A DNA stretch of 64,000 nucleotides from CAWDXG01 sp963822115 (GTDB lineage Bacteria; Myxococcota_A; Polyangia; Polyangiales; Polyangiaceae): assembly GCA_963822115.1 (NCBI GenBank), contig CAWGGM010000018.1, positions 124,001 through 188,000 of the forward strand. Direction: 5' to 3'. Positions 19,674 through 27,699 of the stretch are shown here, piece by piece. Numbering within the stretch: position 1 is the stretch's first letter; every line of letters starts with the position of its first letter. The notes under the pieces were generated by a model. That model made no database searches, was not told where the DNA came from, and was given only the letters and a program-made list of their open reading frames with translations. The position numbers and the translations under genes were made by a program.

Positions 19674-21845
19674 TCAGGTTAAAAACGGCACAATGGCCAG
19701 CGCGGTGAGCGCGGCGGCCTTGACGAATAGATGGGCGGCGGGGCCCGCGGCGTTTCCGAGCACGTCCGCGACGGCATCACCGCTGACCGAGGCCGCGAAG
19801 CCGGACGAGACCGTCCGCGTGCTTGCTCGCCGCGCGGCACCGAGCACGGCGCGCGCGCCCTCGACCGCCAGGGCCGCCGAGAGCCCGGTGAGGGCCGCGA
19901 CCACCACGAAAGCGGCCAGCGCCTGCGCGGCGAGACCCGGTGTCCGGGCGTGGTAGATCAGCGAAAGCAGACCCGCGAGAACGGCAGGCAGAAGCAGCAC
20001 CGTGGCAACTACCGGGATCACGCGACCGAGTGCCGCGCGCGCCGTCAGGTCGATGCAGCTCCGGTAGCTCGGCGTGTAGTCGCGCGGCACCTGGGCCAGA
20101 CCGCGCTCGCGCGGAAAACCTCGAAGCTGTCGCTCGACCTCCAGGGCCACACCGCGCGCTCCGCGCATCGAAGCGCGAACCGTCGCGCCCGCGTACGCCA
20201 GCACGACCGCCGCGCCCAGCGCGCCGCTCCAGGCGACCACCGGTTGGGACGGATCGAGCAGCCCTGCGAATCCGGAGCCGGCCTTGCTGATGAGTGGCAG
20301 CGCCGCGGTGGCGATCAGTGCGGAAAGGCAGCCGACGACGATCAGGTAGGTCTGTGCCACGGCGGCGGCGGAAAGTCCGGCGTCGTCGAGGCGACCCGTC
20401 CGGCGCTCGGCGTCGCTGTCCGTCGAGCTGGAGTTCATCGCGGCGATGCCCCGCGCGTTGTCCGCGATCGGTCCGAAGCTTCCGACAGCGAGCACGTAGG
20501 GCCCGATGGCGAGCATCGCCATGAGCGCCGTGAGCGAGGCGAGCAATCCGCCGCTCGTCAGCCCCGTGCCAGCACCAAGCTGCCAGGCGACGGCCATCGC
20601 GCCCCCGACCAGGAGCGCGGGCAGCGCTGCAGCCTCCAGACCTGCGCCGAGCCCCTGCGCAACTGCCGCCGCGCCGCCGACGCGCAGCGAGTCGAGCACG
20701 TCACGCAGCGCGCTGAAGCGTCGTTCTCCGCGGAGTCGCGCCGCGTGGGCGACGCCCGCCGCCGCGAGCACGCCGACAGCCCCCGCCGCGAAAAACGGAA
20801 ACCAGTAGCGTTCACCCAGAAGCCAGATCGTCGCGCCAGCCAGTCCTGCCAGGGCGACCACGGCCGCGGTGAGGTGTCCGCGCCAGAGCGCAGAAGCGGG
20901 ACTGTGCGCGTCGTCCGTTCGCACCACCATCACGCCGAAGCCTGAAGCGAGCACTCCGAACGCACGGACGACGAGCGGAAGGGTGACGAGCGCGAGGATG
21001 CCGACCCGCTTGTCGTGGAGCGAGCTGTACAGCGCCGCGGCGACGATCACGGCCGTCACGTTGGCGACGGTCGCGGACACGAACAGGTCCACGGTTCTCG
21101 TCGCCGTCAGGCCGACATGGTCGCCGACGAGCTCCGCCACCACGGCCGGGTTGCGCGTATCGTCGTGATCGAGCCCTGCGTCCCGCTCGCCAGCGAGGTC
21201 CCCGCCGACGTCGCTCGAGACGTGGTACGTCGCGCCGCCGCGCTGCAGCACGAGCGCCGCGGCTACCGCGCCGAAGCCGAATCCCGGCAGCAGCATCGCC
21301 ACGTGCAGCGCGAGCGGCGCGGCCTGGTCGGGCGCCAGATGGAATCCGCCCTTCATCGCGTAGACGAGGCCGAACAGCGCCGCCAGCGAGAGCACGGACG
21401 CCGCTTCGACGAACAACCCCGCGGCGCCACCGGCGCGCACGGCGATGCCCAGTGCGCGGTCGAGGCTGAAGCGAGCCGCCGCCAGTGTCCGGACGCTGGC
21501 CCGCACCGCGAGCTGGGCGCCGGCCTGGGCCGTCAGGCAGGCCATCGTCGCGCCAAGCAGAAGCCCGAGCACCATCCAGAAGCCGGACTCGACCTTGCCC
21601 AGTGGGCCGCCGGCATGCTGCAGCCCGACAACCATGCCGAAAACGAGCGCCCCCAGGCCCACGGCTCCGATCGCCACCAGGCGGTACTCCCGCCACAGGA
21701 ATGACTCGGCTGCGCGCTTCACCGCGCCTGCCAACCGACGCATCTCGGCTGTCCCCGCGTCGCGCGCGGACAGCCAACGCGCCAGGGCGATGGCGAACGA
21801 GAGTCCAGCTATGTTGATCCCGAGGATCAGGCCGATTTCGGTCAC
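19674..21845 (-). CDS. Degenerate membrane pyrophosphatase (H+-PPase) homologue, probably not catalytic
   Basis: I start at a GTG at 21845 (VTEIGLILGINIAGLSFAIA), giving 723 residues; the frame stays open to 21929. About 15 hydrophobic helices are present. Alignment from memory with H+-PPases is clear around TYHVSSDVGGDLAGE, then DDTRNPAVVAELVGDHVG and GPIADNARGIAAM. But key residues differ: the Lys of TKAADVG is Val, the Glu of GKVE is Asp, the DNVGDNVGD triad keeps only its middle Asp, the GNTTAA-IGK stretch lacks its Asn, Thr and Lys, and the C-terminal DPLKD motif reads DVLGN. Hydrolysis of PPi coupled to ion transport is therefore unlikely. The frame is intact, so it is not a decayed gene. 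Confidence 0.85.
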   Translation of the reverse strand: MTEIGLILGINIAGLSFAIALARWLSARDAGTAEMRRLAGAVKRAAESFLWREYRLVAIGAVGLGALVFGMVVGLQHAGGPLGKVESGFWMVLGLLLGATMACLTAQAGAQLAVRASVRTLAAARFSLDRALGIAVRAGGAAGLFVEAASVLSLAALFGLVYAMKGGFHLAPDQAAPLALHVAMLLPGFGFGAVAAALVLQRGGATYHVSSDVGGDLAGERDAGLDHDDTRNPAVVAELVGDHVGLTATRTVDLFVSATVANVTAVIVAAALYSSLHDKRVGILALVTLPLVVRAFGVLASGFGVMVVRTDDAHSPASALWRGHLTAAVVALAGLAGATIWLLGERYWFPFFAAGAVGVLAAAGVAHAARLRGERRFSALRDVLDSLRVGGAAAVAQGLGAGLEAAALPALLVGGAMAVAWQLGAGTGLTSGGLLASLTALMAMLAIGPYVLAVGSFGPIADNARGIAAMNSSSTDSDAERRTGRLDDAGLSAAAVAQTYLIVVGCLSALIATAALPLISKAGSGFAGLLDPSQPVVAWSGALGAAVVLAYAGATVRASMRGARGVALEVERQLRGFPRERGLAQVPRDYTPSYRSCIDLTARAALGRVIPVVATVLLLPAVLAGLLSLIYHARTPGLAAQALAAFVVVAALTGLSAALAVEGARAVLGAARRASTRTVSSGFAASVSGDAVADVLGNAAGPAAHLFVKAAALTALAIVPFLT

Positions 21846-22123
21846 GACGGCACTTCGAACACGGCAGTTGTTGCCGCTCCAAGTAGCGCCTGCGAGGAGC
21901 CTGCCCCTGCGAGCCGCCCGGCGAACCATGTCGCCATCGAGGCATCAGCGTTGGGGCTCGGCCGACCTGCCCATGGGCCGGGGCCGGGACGCTCCCCCGC
22001 AGGAGCGACGAGCCAACTAACGGCGGAGTTCCTAGCACGCCCCAATGGGGGCCGGCAAGCCCGGTCTCGCGCCCTGCGTCCATCCGGCCGGGTGGCCGTC
22101 GGCTCGCGAGCTCTCCGGGCCGT

Positions 22124-22723
22124 TCAGCCCGGCGACGCCTTCGATTGGACCACCATCAGGTGATACTTGCCGAACTCATTCTGGCCGAGCGTGAAGAGCA
22201 CCTCGATCAACAAGCGGTACGGGGTCGTCCGGTCGGCGACGATGATCGCCTCCGAGCTCGAGGGATCCTCTCCCTTGGCCTCGCGCAGGAGCTTGTCGGT
22301 CTTGCGAGCCGACTGCAGCGCGTTACCCAGCGGCACGATGTACAGGTCGTTCGGTCCGCTGCGCTTGTAGCGGGCACCCACACCCGACTGGGCCAGCGAC
22401 TCGCGGCCAGGCAGCTGTAGCACCTGGTTGTCACCCACGAGGATCTGCGTCTTCGAGATGGTGACGATGACGCCTTCCTGTGCCGGCTGAGTCCGGATAA
22501 TCGAGTGCGGCAGCATCATATCCTTGCTCTGCGGGATAGATGCGCTCGATGCACCCAGCGTCTTCAGCAGGAAGACGAGGATGATCGTCATGATGTCGAG
22601 CATCGCCGTGATGTTCAGGAAGTTGACCTCGGGCGCGCCCGCCTTCTTCCTGATCGCCTTGCGAAGCTCGGCCTTGTAGCGGGCAGCGGAGGCCTTGGGC
22701 GCGGACGGACCAGCCTGCGTCAT
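22124..22723 (-). CDS. ExbD/TolR-family motor subunit
   Basis: This 199-residue protein has one TM helix preceded by a basic cytoplasmic stretch (RKAIRKKAG). The TM holds the proton-relay Asp, Asp43, in NITAMLDIMTIILVFLL. The periplasmic domain ends with the TolR-like YRLLIEVLFTLGQNEF segment. It overlaps the preceding ExbD gene by 4 bp (ATGA), so the two are co-translated. It is the third gene of the minus-strand TolQ-TolR-TolR unit. Confidence 0.88.
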   Translation of the reverse strand: MTQAGPSAPKASAARYKAELRKAIRKKAGAPEVNFLNITAMLDIMTIILVFLLKTLGASSASIPQSKDMMLPHSIIRTQPAQEGVIVTISKTQILVGDNQVLQLPGRESLAQSGVGARYKRSGPNDLYIVPLGNALQSARKTDKLLREAKGEDPSSSEAIIVADRTTPYRLLIEVLFTLGQNEFGKYHLMVVQSKASPG

Positions 22724-23283
22724 TGCGGCACCTTGAAGTTCACGTCAGGGAATAGCGTGTTGCCCTTCGCTGTCGCGCGGACCGCGTCGATGACGCTGAT
22801 GATGGTCTGGTAGTCGGTGCCGGGGTTGGCACTGATGTAGACCTGTGTCTCGTCCGCGTAGTCCGGATTGGAGCCCTTCAACTTCGCGGCGCAGCGGTTG
22901 AGCGCTGCGTAGTCGTACTTCCCGTCCTTCTTCGGTATCGCGATACCCGCTCCCACGCCTTCGCAGCCCGGTGCGACGTTGCCGCCGGATGCCTTGAGCG
23001 AGAAGCCGTCGTTCACGATCAGGACAGTGAGGTTCAGAGCTTCGCTCTTGACCTTGGCGCGGACTCCCGCGGAGTGGCTGGCGGGCGGCGTCGTGTCGAT
23101 CGTGGCCGTGAAGGTGACCGCGATCGTCGCCAGCATGAAGATCAGGATGTTGACGATGATGTCGAGGAACGGAACGATGTTGAGCTCGCCGCCCTCCTCG
23201 TCAGGGGAGAGTTCCTGGGGCTCGCTCAACCGGCGGACCTTCGCCCGCTGGGCGGCACTGAGCGGGGCAGGGGTCTGGGCCAT
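22720..23283 (-). CDS. ExbD/TolR-family motor subunit
   Basis: The 187-residue protein carries the ExbD core LNIVPFLDIIVNILIFML with the relay Asp at 41, after an acidic N-terminus (QELSPDEEGGE). The periplasmic part contains CEGVGAGIAIPKKDG and ends ISVIDAVRATAKGNTLFPDV. It lies 11 bp after the TolQ-like gene on the same strand. Two different ExbD proteins with one ExbB/TolQ is the arrangement of the myxobacterial AglRQS gliding motor; that assignment is inference. Confidence 0.88.
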   Translation of the reverse strand: MAQTPAPLSAAQRAKVRRLSEPQELSPDEEGGELNIVPFLDIIVNILIFMLATIAVTFTATIDTTPPASHSAGVRAKVKSEALNLTVLIVNDGFSLKASGGNVAPGCEGVGAGIAIPKKDGKYDYAALNRCAAKLKGSNPDYADETQVYISANPGTDYQTIISVIDAVRATAKGNTLFPDVNFKVPQ

Positions 23284-23294
23284 GGGCGAGGGGC

Positions 23295-23972
23295 TCAGCC
23301 TCCGCGCTGCTGGATGGTCAGCAGATTGAACGTGCGCTCCATCGTCGAGTCGAGGTCATGCTGGATGGCCTTGGCCCGGGTGTGGAGGATGATGTGCGTG
23401 ATCATGCAGAACACGGCGATGCCGAGGCCGAGCGCCGTGTTGTACATGGCTTCGGCGATACCGTTCGACAGCATCCGCTGCTTGTCGGCCTGCGAGAGAC
23501 CCGCGGCCGAAATCGCGTTGAACGTCCGGATCAGGCCGCTGACCGTACCGAGCAGCCCGATCAGCGTGGCGATGTTGGCCAGCGACCAGAGCGCGCCAAC
23601 CCTCTTTTCGGCTTGCGGCTTGAGCTCGGACAGCTTCTCGCTCAGTGCGGCGTCGATCTCGTCGGGCCCCTTGTTGGCGTGGGTCAGCCCGGACTTGACC
23701 AGCTGCAGGATCGGATAGTCGCTGGCTTCGCAGAGCTTGATGGCGCGGTCGATATTGCCCGCGACGACTAGCTTCCTGACCTGTGCGAAGAATTCCTTCG
23801 AGTTGACGCGGTAGCGCGTCAACTGGAAGGAGAACCGCTCGATCACGATGGTCATCACGACCGCCGAGGTCACCAGGTTCATGGTCAGGAAGGTCGGGTT
23901 GTTCTTGAACGCCTCGACCAACTGGCTCGCGTGGCCTGATGAACCTACTGCTGCAAGAAGCAGGAGCTGCAT
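23295..23972 (-). CDS. MotA/TolQ/ExbB-family proton channel subunit
   Basis: The 225-residue protein is an inner-membrane stator subunit that conducts protons with ExbD partners. The family signature region is TLIGLLGTVSGLIRTFNAIS, followed by SNGIAEAMYNTALGLGIAV. It is the first gene of the minus-strand unit. TM segments lie at about 1-10 (LLLLAAVGSSG), 28-48, 120-140 and 165-185. Confidence 0.92.
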   Translation of the reverse strand: MQLLLLAAVGSSGHASQLVEAFKNNPTFLTMNLVTSAVVMTIVIERFSFQLTRYRVNSKEFFAQVRKLVVAGNIDRAIKLCEASDYPILQLVKSGLTHANKGPDEIDAALSEKLSELKPQAEKRVGALWSLANIATLIGLLGTVSGLIRTFNAISAAGLSQADKQRMLSNGIAEAMYNTALGLGIAVFCMITHIILHTRAKAIQHDLDSTMERTFNLLTIQQRGG

Positions 23973-24596
23973 TCCGCTATCCCTTTCCCAGGATCATTCT
24001 TGACGTCGTGATGCGCACCCCGCGCGACGCCGCGCTGAAGTAGGCGCGACTATAGCCGGCGGCGAAGACCGAGTGCAAGCGTGCGGATTCACTTGTCGTG
24101 TCGGATGGCAAAGCCCCTCCACGTGGCTCGTCGACCCCCCCTGGCCGGCGCCCGGCAGACGCGGCGGAGCGCCCCGCAGCGACACGACCACACCCTCGCC
24201 AAGACGACGTCTCGCGACGCCCCCGACCGGCCGACGCACCAGGGGTACACACTTATCGAGGAGGCTCCATAAGCGTTCGAGGTCCGCGCGCTCACGCAGC
24301 ACCGGAGAACCGGCGGGCAATCGTTGCTGCGAAACACACAAGCAACATGAAAGTGACGGAACCTGGCGGATTCCTGTAACTTTATGCTGCCGCGCGAATA
24401 CTCCCGGCGGACCCAATCTCTCTTGACTGTGCGGGGTCAGCTTACGCAAGATGGGCCGGTCCGCACCGTGGACATGGGTGGAGCGGGCGTCTAGACGAAT
24501 GTGGCTGAAGTCGGTTCCCGGCCCGAGCGAGGCGCTGGGGGGCCCGAACCAAACGCCGAGTTAAACAGCCGAAACAAACCGGAAGGTAACCAGCAA
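23973..24596. other. Divergent regulatory gap between two TolQ-TolR-TolR units
   Basis: This 624-bp gap separates two divergently transcribed motor operons and holds no convincing gene. A good -10 for the minus operon is at 24049-24054. For the plus operon, TTGACT at 24423-24428 with CAAGAT 18 bases further (24447-24452) is a weak promoter candidate. A GGAAGG ribosome site at 24581 precedes the plus-strand TolQ ATG. Confidence 0.6.
24049..24078 (-). promoter_or_regulatory. Candidate promoter of the minus-strand TolQ-TolR-TolR operon
   Basis: Read on the minus strand, TATAGT (five of six consensus positions) at 24054-24049 is preceded by TTGCAC with an 18-base spacer. Transcription would begin about 70 bases before the TolQ ATG at 23972. 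The -35 match is weak. Confidence 0.4.
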
Positions 24597-25256
24597 ATGT
24601 CGACTCTGTGGCATCACTTTCAAGGCGGCGGATGGGCAATGTGGATCATCCTCTTCTGGCTGATCTGTGCCATCACCGTGATCGCCGAGCGCGCCGTCTT
24701 CCTCTGGGGCGCGTCGATCAACAAAGAGGTGTTCCTCGCCACGATGCAGAAGTGCATCCTTGCCGGTGACGTGGCCAAGGCCGTCAAGATGTGCTCGGCC
24801 GCCAACGCTCCGCTGGCTCGCATCGTCCAGGCTGGTCTCGTCAAGGTGAATCGCCCCGACGAAGAGGTCCAGGCCGCGATGGACGAGGCTGCGCTGCGCG
24901 AGATGCCGAAGATCAACAAGCGCACGGGCTACCTGGCCCTGTTCGCCAACGTCGCCATGCTGACCGGTCTGTTCGGAACCATCGTCGGTCTGATCAAGGC
25001 GTTCGGCGCCGTCGGCGGCGAGTCGATCGACCCGAGCCAGAAGGCACGCATCCTGGCAGAAGGCATCTCGGAAGCGATGAACTGCACGGCGTTCGGCCTC
25101 ATCTCCGCTATCACCGCACTGATCGGCTTCGCCGTGCTGAACGGCAAGACGCAGCAGATCGAAGACGACATCAACGAGTCGTCTGTGCAGATCCTCAACC
25201 TGGTCGTGGCCAACCGTCAGAAGGTCAACCTCCAGGGCGTGGAGCAGGCTGCCTGA
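24597..25256 (+). CDS. MotA/TolQ/ExbB-family proton channel subunit
   Basis: The ATG at 24597, preceded by GGAAGG, gives 219 residues. TM1 is MWIILFWLICAITVIAERAV near residues 14-33; the family core is VAMLTGLFGTIVGLIKAFGA, then SEAMNCTAFGLISAITALIG. It opens the plus-strand unit and is followed after 81 bp by two ExbD/TolR genes. It is not closely similar to the minus-strand TolQ copy (different N-terminus and TM1 spacing), so the two units are not a recent duplication. Confidence 0.93.
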   Translation: MSTLWHHFQGGGWAMWIILFWLICAITVIAERAVFLWGASINKEVFLATMQKCILAGDVAKAVKMCSAANAPLARIVQAGLVKVNRPDEEVQAAMDEAALREMPKINKRTGYLALFANVAMLTGLFGTIVGLIKAFGAVGGESIDPSQKARILAEGISEAMNCTAFGLISAITALIGFAVLNGKTQQIEDDINESSVQILNLVVANRQKVNLQGVEQAA

Positions 25257-25269
25257 TTGCCATTCCGGT

Positions 25270-25294
25270 GGACCGCGCCATTCTGGCGCGGTCC
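25270..25294 (+). terminator. Strong hairpin between the TolQ-like and TolR-like genes
   Basis: GGACCGCGCC (25270-25279) and GGCGCGGTCC (25285-25294) are exact reverse complements with a five-base loop, starting 13 bases after the TolQ stop. The next T-run (GTTTTT) is 13 bases further downstream, so it is not a classic terminator. It may cause partial termination or protect the upstream message. Confidence 0.65.
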
Positions 25295-25337
25295 CCTGGG
25301 CCTGGCGTTTTTGATCTAGGGCGTAGAAGGAGCACCC

Positions 25338-25904
25338 ATGGCTGGTATCGATACGGGCGGCGGCGGACATGGCGGGAAGCGCGCGGCGAATCACGAGATC
25401 CCGCTGATCCCGTTCATCGACTTCCTCCTCTGCCTGGTGATGTTCCTGCTGGTGACGGCCGTCTGGTCGCAGATGGCGCGAATCAACGCCGATGCCCGCG
25501 TGCCTGGTCCGCCGAAGCCGGATCAGCCCGTCGACGTGAAGAAGGAAAAGCAGCTCCACGTCGAGATGCGCGGCGACCGCAAGTTCCAGTTGGTCTGGAA
25601 GGAAGGCAGCACCGTCGTCAACACCATCGACGTTCCGCGCAAGAGGGTGAAGGTCGGTGAGGCAGGGGACTACACGTACCCCGACCTGGCGAAGAAGATC
25701 TCGGAAGAGTGGAAGCACAACGGTAGCCACCGTGCTCCGACCGACAAGAAGTTCGATCAGGCCGTGCTCCACACCGACAACACCACGCCGTTCTCTGATG
25801 TCATCGCGGTCATCGACGCGATCTACACGCCACAGCGCGACTTCGACTTCGCTGGCAAGAGCGAGAAGGTCCCGGCCTTCAACGTCACCTTCTCGGTGAA
25901 CTGA
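25338..25904 (+). CDS. ExbD/TolR-family motor subunit
   Basis: The 188-residue protein has the TolR core NHEIPLIPFIDFLLCLVMFL with relay Asp28 and a periplasmic domain rich in charged residues (VRKKRVKVG-like stretch and PDLAKKISEEWKHNG). A good AGAAGGAG precedes the ATG. It is followed by a second TolR 6 bp later whose TM segment is almost the same, so the two TolR genes of this unit are paralogues. Confidence 0.9.
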   Translation: MAGIDTGGGGHGGKRAANHEIPLIPFIDFLLCLVMFLLVTAVWSQMARINADARVPGPPKPDQPVDVKKEKQLHVEMRGDRKFQLVWKEGSTVVNTIDVPRKRVKVGEAGDYTYPDLAKKISEEWKHNGSHRAPTDKKFDQAVLHTDNTTPFSDVIAVIDAIYTPQRDFDFAGKSEKVPAFNVTFSVN

Positions 25905-25910
25905 GACATC

Positions 25911-26483
25911 ATGTCGGAAAAGCCTCTTTCCCGTTTCGAGCAGCCGATCCAGGTGCCGGGTCGCCGGCTTCTGCATCACATCCCGCTCGGTTTCGTGCAG
26001 AAGAAGGTGGTCGGCGGCGGCGTGCGTTCCTCGAACCACGAGATCCCGCTGATCCCGTTCATCGACTTCCTGCTCTGCATCGTGCTCTTCCTGCTGGCGA
26101 GCTTCTCGGCGACCGGGCAGATCCCGGTCGACAAGAACGTCAAGCTGCCGAAGGCCGAGAACGTGATGGACATGGTGGACGCGCCCATGGTCGCGATCAC
26201 CGGCACGCAGATCCTGGTCGATGGCAATCCCGCCGGCAGCACGCGGGCCATCGTGGAAGCCAACCGCCTGCAGCGCGTGGACGAGCTGTTCAACGTGCTG
26301 AAGAACAAGCGCGAGCTGTGGAAGCAGGTCAACCCGGGCAAGCCGTTCCCGGGCGTGGCCATCCTGCAGGTCGATCGCAAGGTGCCCGCGCTTGTCGTCA
26401 AGAGCGTGTTCCAGACCTCGGCGTTCGCGGGCTATCCCAACATCAGCTTCATGGTTGGCCGTCTGGCCAAGCCCGGTGGCTGA
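25911..26483 (+). CDS. ExbD/TolR-family motor subunit
   Basis: This 190-residue second TolR has the core NHEIPLIPFIDFLLCIVLFL with relay Asp52, preceded by a longer basic N-terminus than its neighbour. The periplasmic domain includes GTQILVDGNPAGSTRAIVE and ends VFQTSAFAGYPNISFMV. It sits 6 bp after the first TolR. With the TolQ at 24597 it completes the plus-strand unit. Confidence 0.9.
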   Translation: MSEKPLSRFEQPIQVPGRRLLHHIPLGFVQKKVVGGGVRSSNHEIPLIPFIDFLLCIVLFLLASFSATGQIPVDKNVKLPKAENVMDMVDAPMVAITGTQILVDGNPAGSTRAIVEANRLQRVDELFNVLKNKRELWKQVNPGKPFPGVAILQVDRKVPALVVKSVFQTSAFAGYPNISFMVGRLAKPGG

Positions 26484-26550
26484 TGCCTCCCGTGGTCCGG
26501 CCGCGCGCATGCGGGCGGACGGACCAGCGGGCTGATCCGGGGCGCACGCC

Positions 26551-27699
26551 TTGGCGAAGCAAGACGGACGGGAGGAGCACCAGGCCGGGCTTCCCTCCCT
26601 GAACCAGGCCCGCGCCGAACGCCGGCGCGGCGGCGCGTTCGGGAAGGCCCGGTTTGCCGGCGTCACGCCCCAGTTCTGGATCTGGATCTTCGTCCTCCTG
26701 GGTGCCTTCGCCGTTGTCTACTGGCGTATTACCGAGGGGAAGCTGGAGAGTCAGAAGAGCGCGGTGATGGCCAAGCAGCGCGCCATCGCCAAGACGCTGG
26801 GCCCGAAGATCCTGCCGTTCCGCGATCGCATCGAGGGCTGGGTGGAATCGCTGGCGGGTCCGTGGAAGGGCGACTACGTCGCGCCCTCGGTGGATCTCCG
26901 GAAGATCACGCATAGCCCGGGCGTCTATCTGCGGCTCGACATCGACAACGCGCGCAGCGAAAAGGCGATCCGCAAGGCGTCGGCGCACTCGCTGCACGAC
27001 GGCTTCACCTCGTGCTTCTTCGTGAGGTCGAAGGCGGTCGACCCGCGCCAGGGCCCGCACTGTCGTGCCCTGGCGGACTGCAAGCCCGGGCTCCTGTGCA
27101 ACGAGTGGGACGTCTGCACCAAGCCCCTCGAGCCGTACAACATGCGCCTCGCGTATCGAGCCCTGCGCGTGCTGTCGACCGAGTGGACCGACGAGCTCCA
27201 CAAGACCAGCAGCGATCTGGGGGTCGAGGCCTACGACCGCGACCTGGACCGGGTCACGCACAACGACGTGCCCATCGCTATCGAAGTCCTGACGCGCGCA
27301 AAGTACTTCACGGCGGTCCTCGACGAGCGACCGGCCCACGGCTTGCCGAAGGCAATCGGCGACGCGGGCGCCGAGACCGACGAGCAGCGCGTGCAGCGCG
27401 CCGATCACTTTGCGCGCATCGGCGTGTGGGATCTCGAGACCGGCAAGCTGGTCGCACGGCTTCGCAGGCGCGCGCAGGGCAAGTTCGTGCCGGTGGGCGA
27501 CCGCGTGGTTCACAACAAGGAGACCACGGCCGCCGAGCAGCGCCAGGCGAACAGTTGCATGCTGGCGCTCGAGCTGCGCGCTGCTATCCGGTCGAAGGCT
27601 GCCGCGAGCAAGCCCGATCAGCCGCCGGCGGCCGCGTCCGGATCTGCGGCTCCCGCCGCATCCGGTGCGCCTGCACCGCCTGCGTCAGCCGCGCCGTAA
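26551..27699 (+). CDS. Hypothetical single-pass membrane protein, motor-operon associated
   Basis: The frame starts at a TTG at 26551, 67 bp after the TolR gene; an upstream ATG at 26509 is cut off by a stop. The 382-residue product has a basic cytoplasmic N-terminus, one TM helix (PQFWIWIFVLLGAFAVVYW, residues 44-62) and a large periplasmic domain with a Cys cluster (CRALADCKPGLLCNEWDVC). The last 30 residues are Ala/Pro-rich (PPAAASGSAAPAASGAPAPP). Position makes it a candidate periplasmic partner of the TolQ-TolR-TolR unit. Its last 82 bp overlap the convergent 5-oxoprolinase gene. Confidence 0.75.
   Translation: MAKQDGREEHQAGLPSLNQARAERRRGGAFGKARFAGVTPQFWIWIFVLLGAFAVVYWRITEGKLESQKSAVMAKQRAIAKTLGPKILPFRDRIEGWVESLAGPWKGDYVAPSVDLRKITHSPGVYLRLDIDNARSEKAIRKASAHSLHDGFTSCFFVRSKAVDPRQGPHCRALADCKPGLLCNEWDVCTKPLEPYNMRLAYRALRVLSTEWTDELHKTSSDLGVEAYDRDLDRVTHNDVPIAIEVLTRAKYFTAVLDERPAHGLPKAIGDAGAETDEQRVQRADHFARIGVWDLETGKLVARLRRRAQGKFVPVGDRVVHNKETTAAEQRQANSCMLALELRAAIRSKAAASKPDQPPAAASGSAAPAASGAPAPPASAAP

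Noticed and set aside
24561..26666. A 701-codon minus-strand frame opposite the motor genes
   Set aside because: It is antisense to TolQ and two TolR genes. His/Asp-rich translation is typical of a shadow frame.
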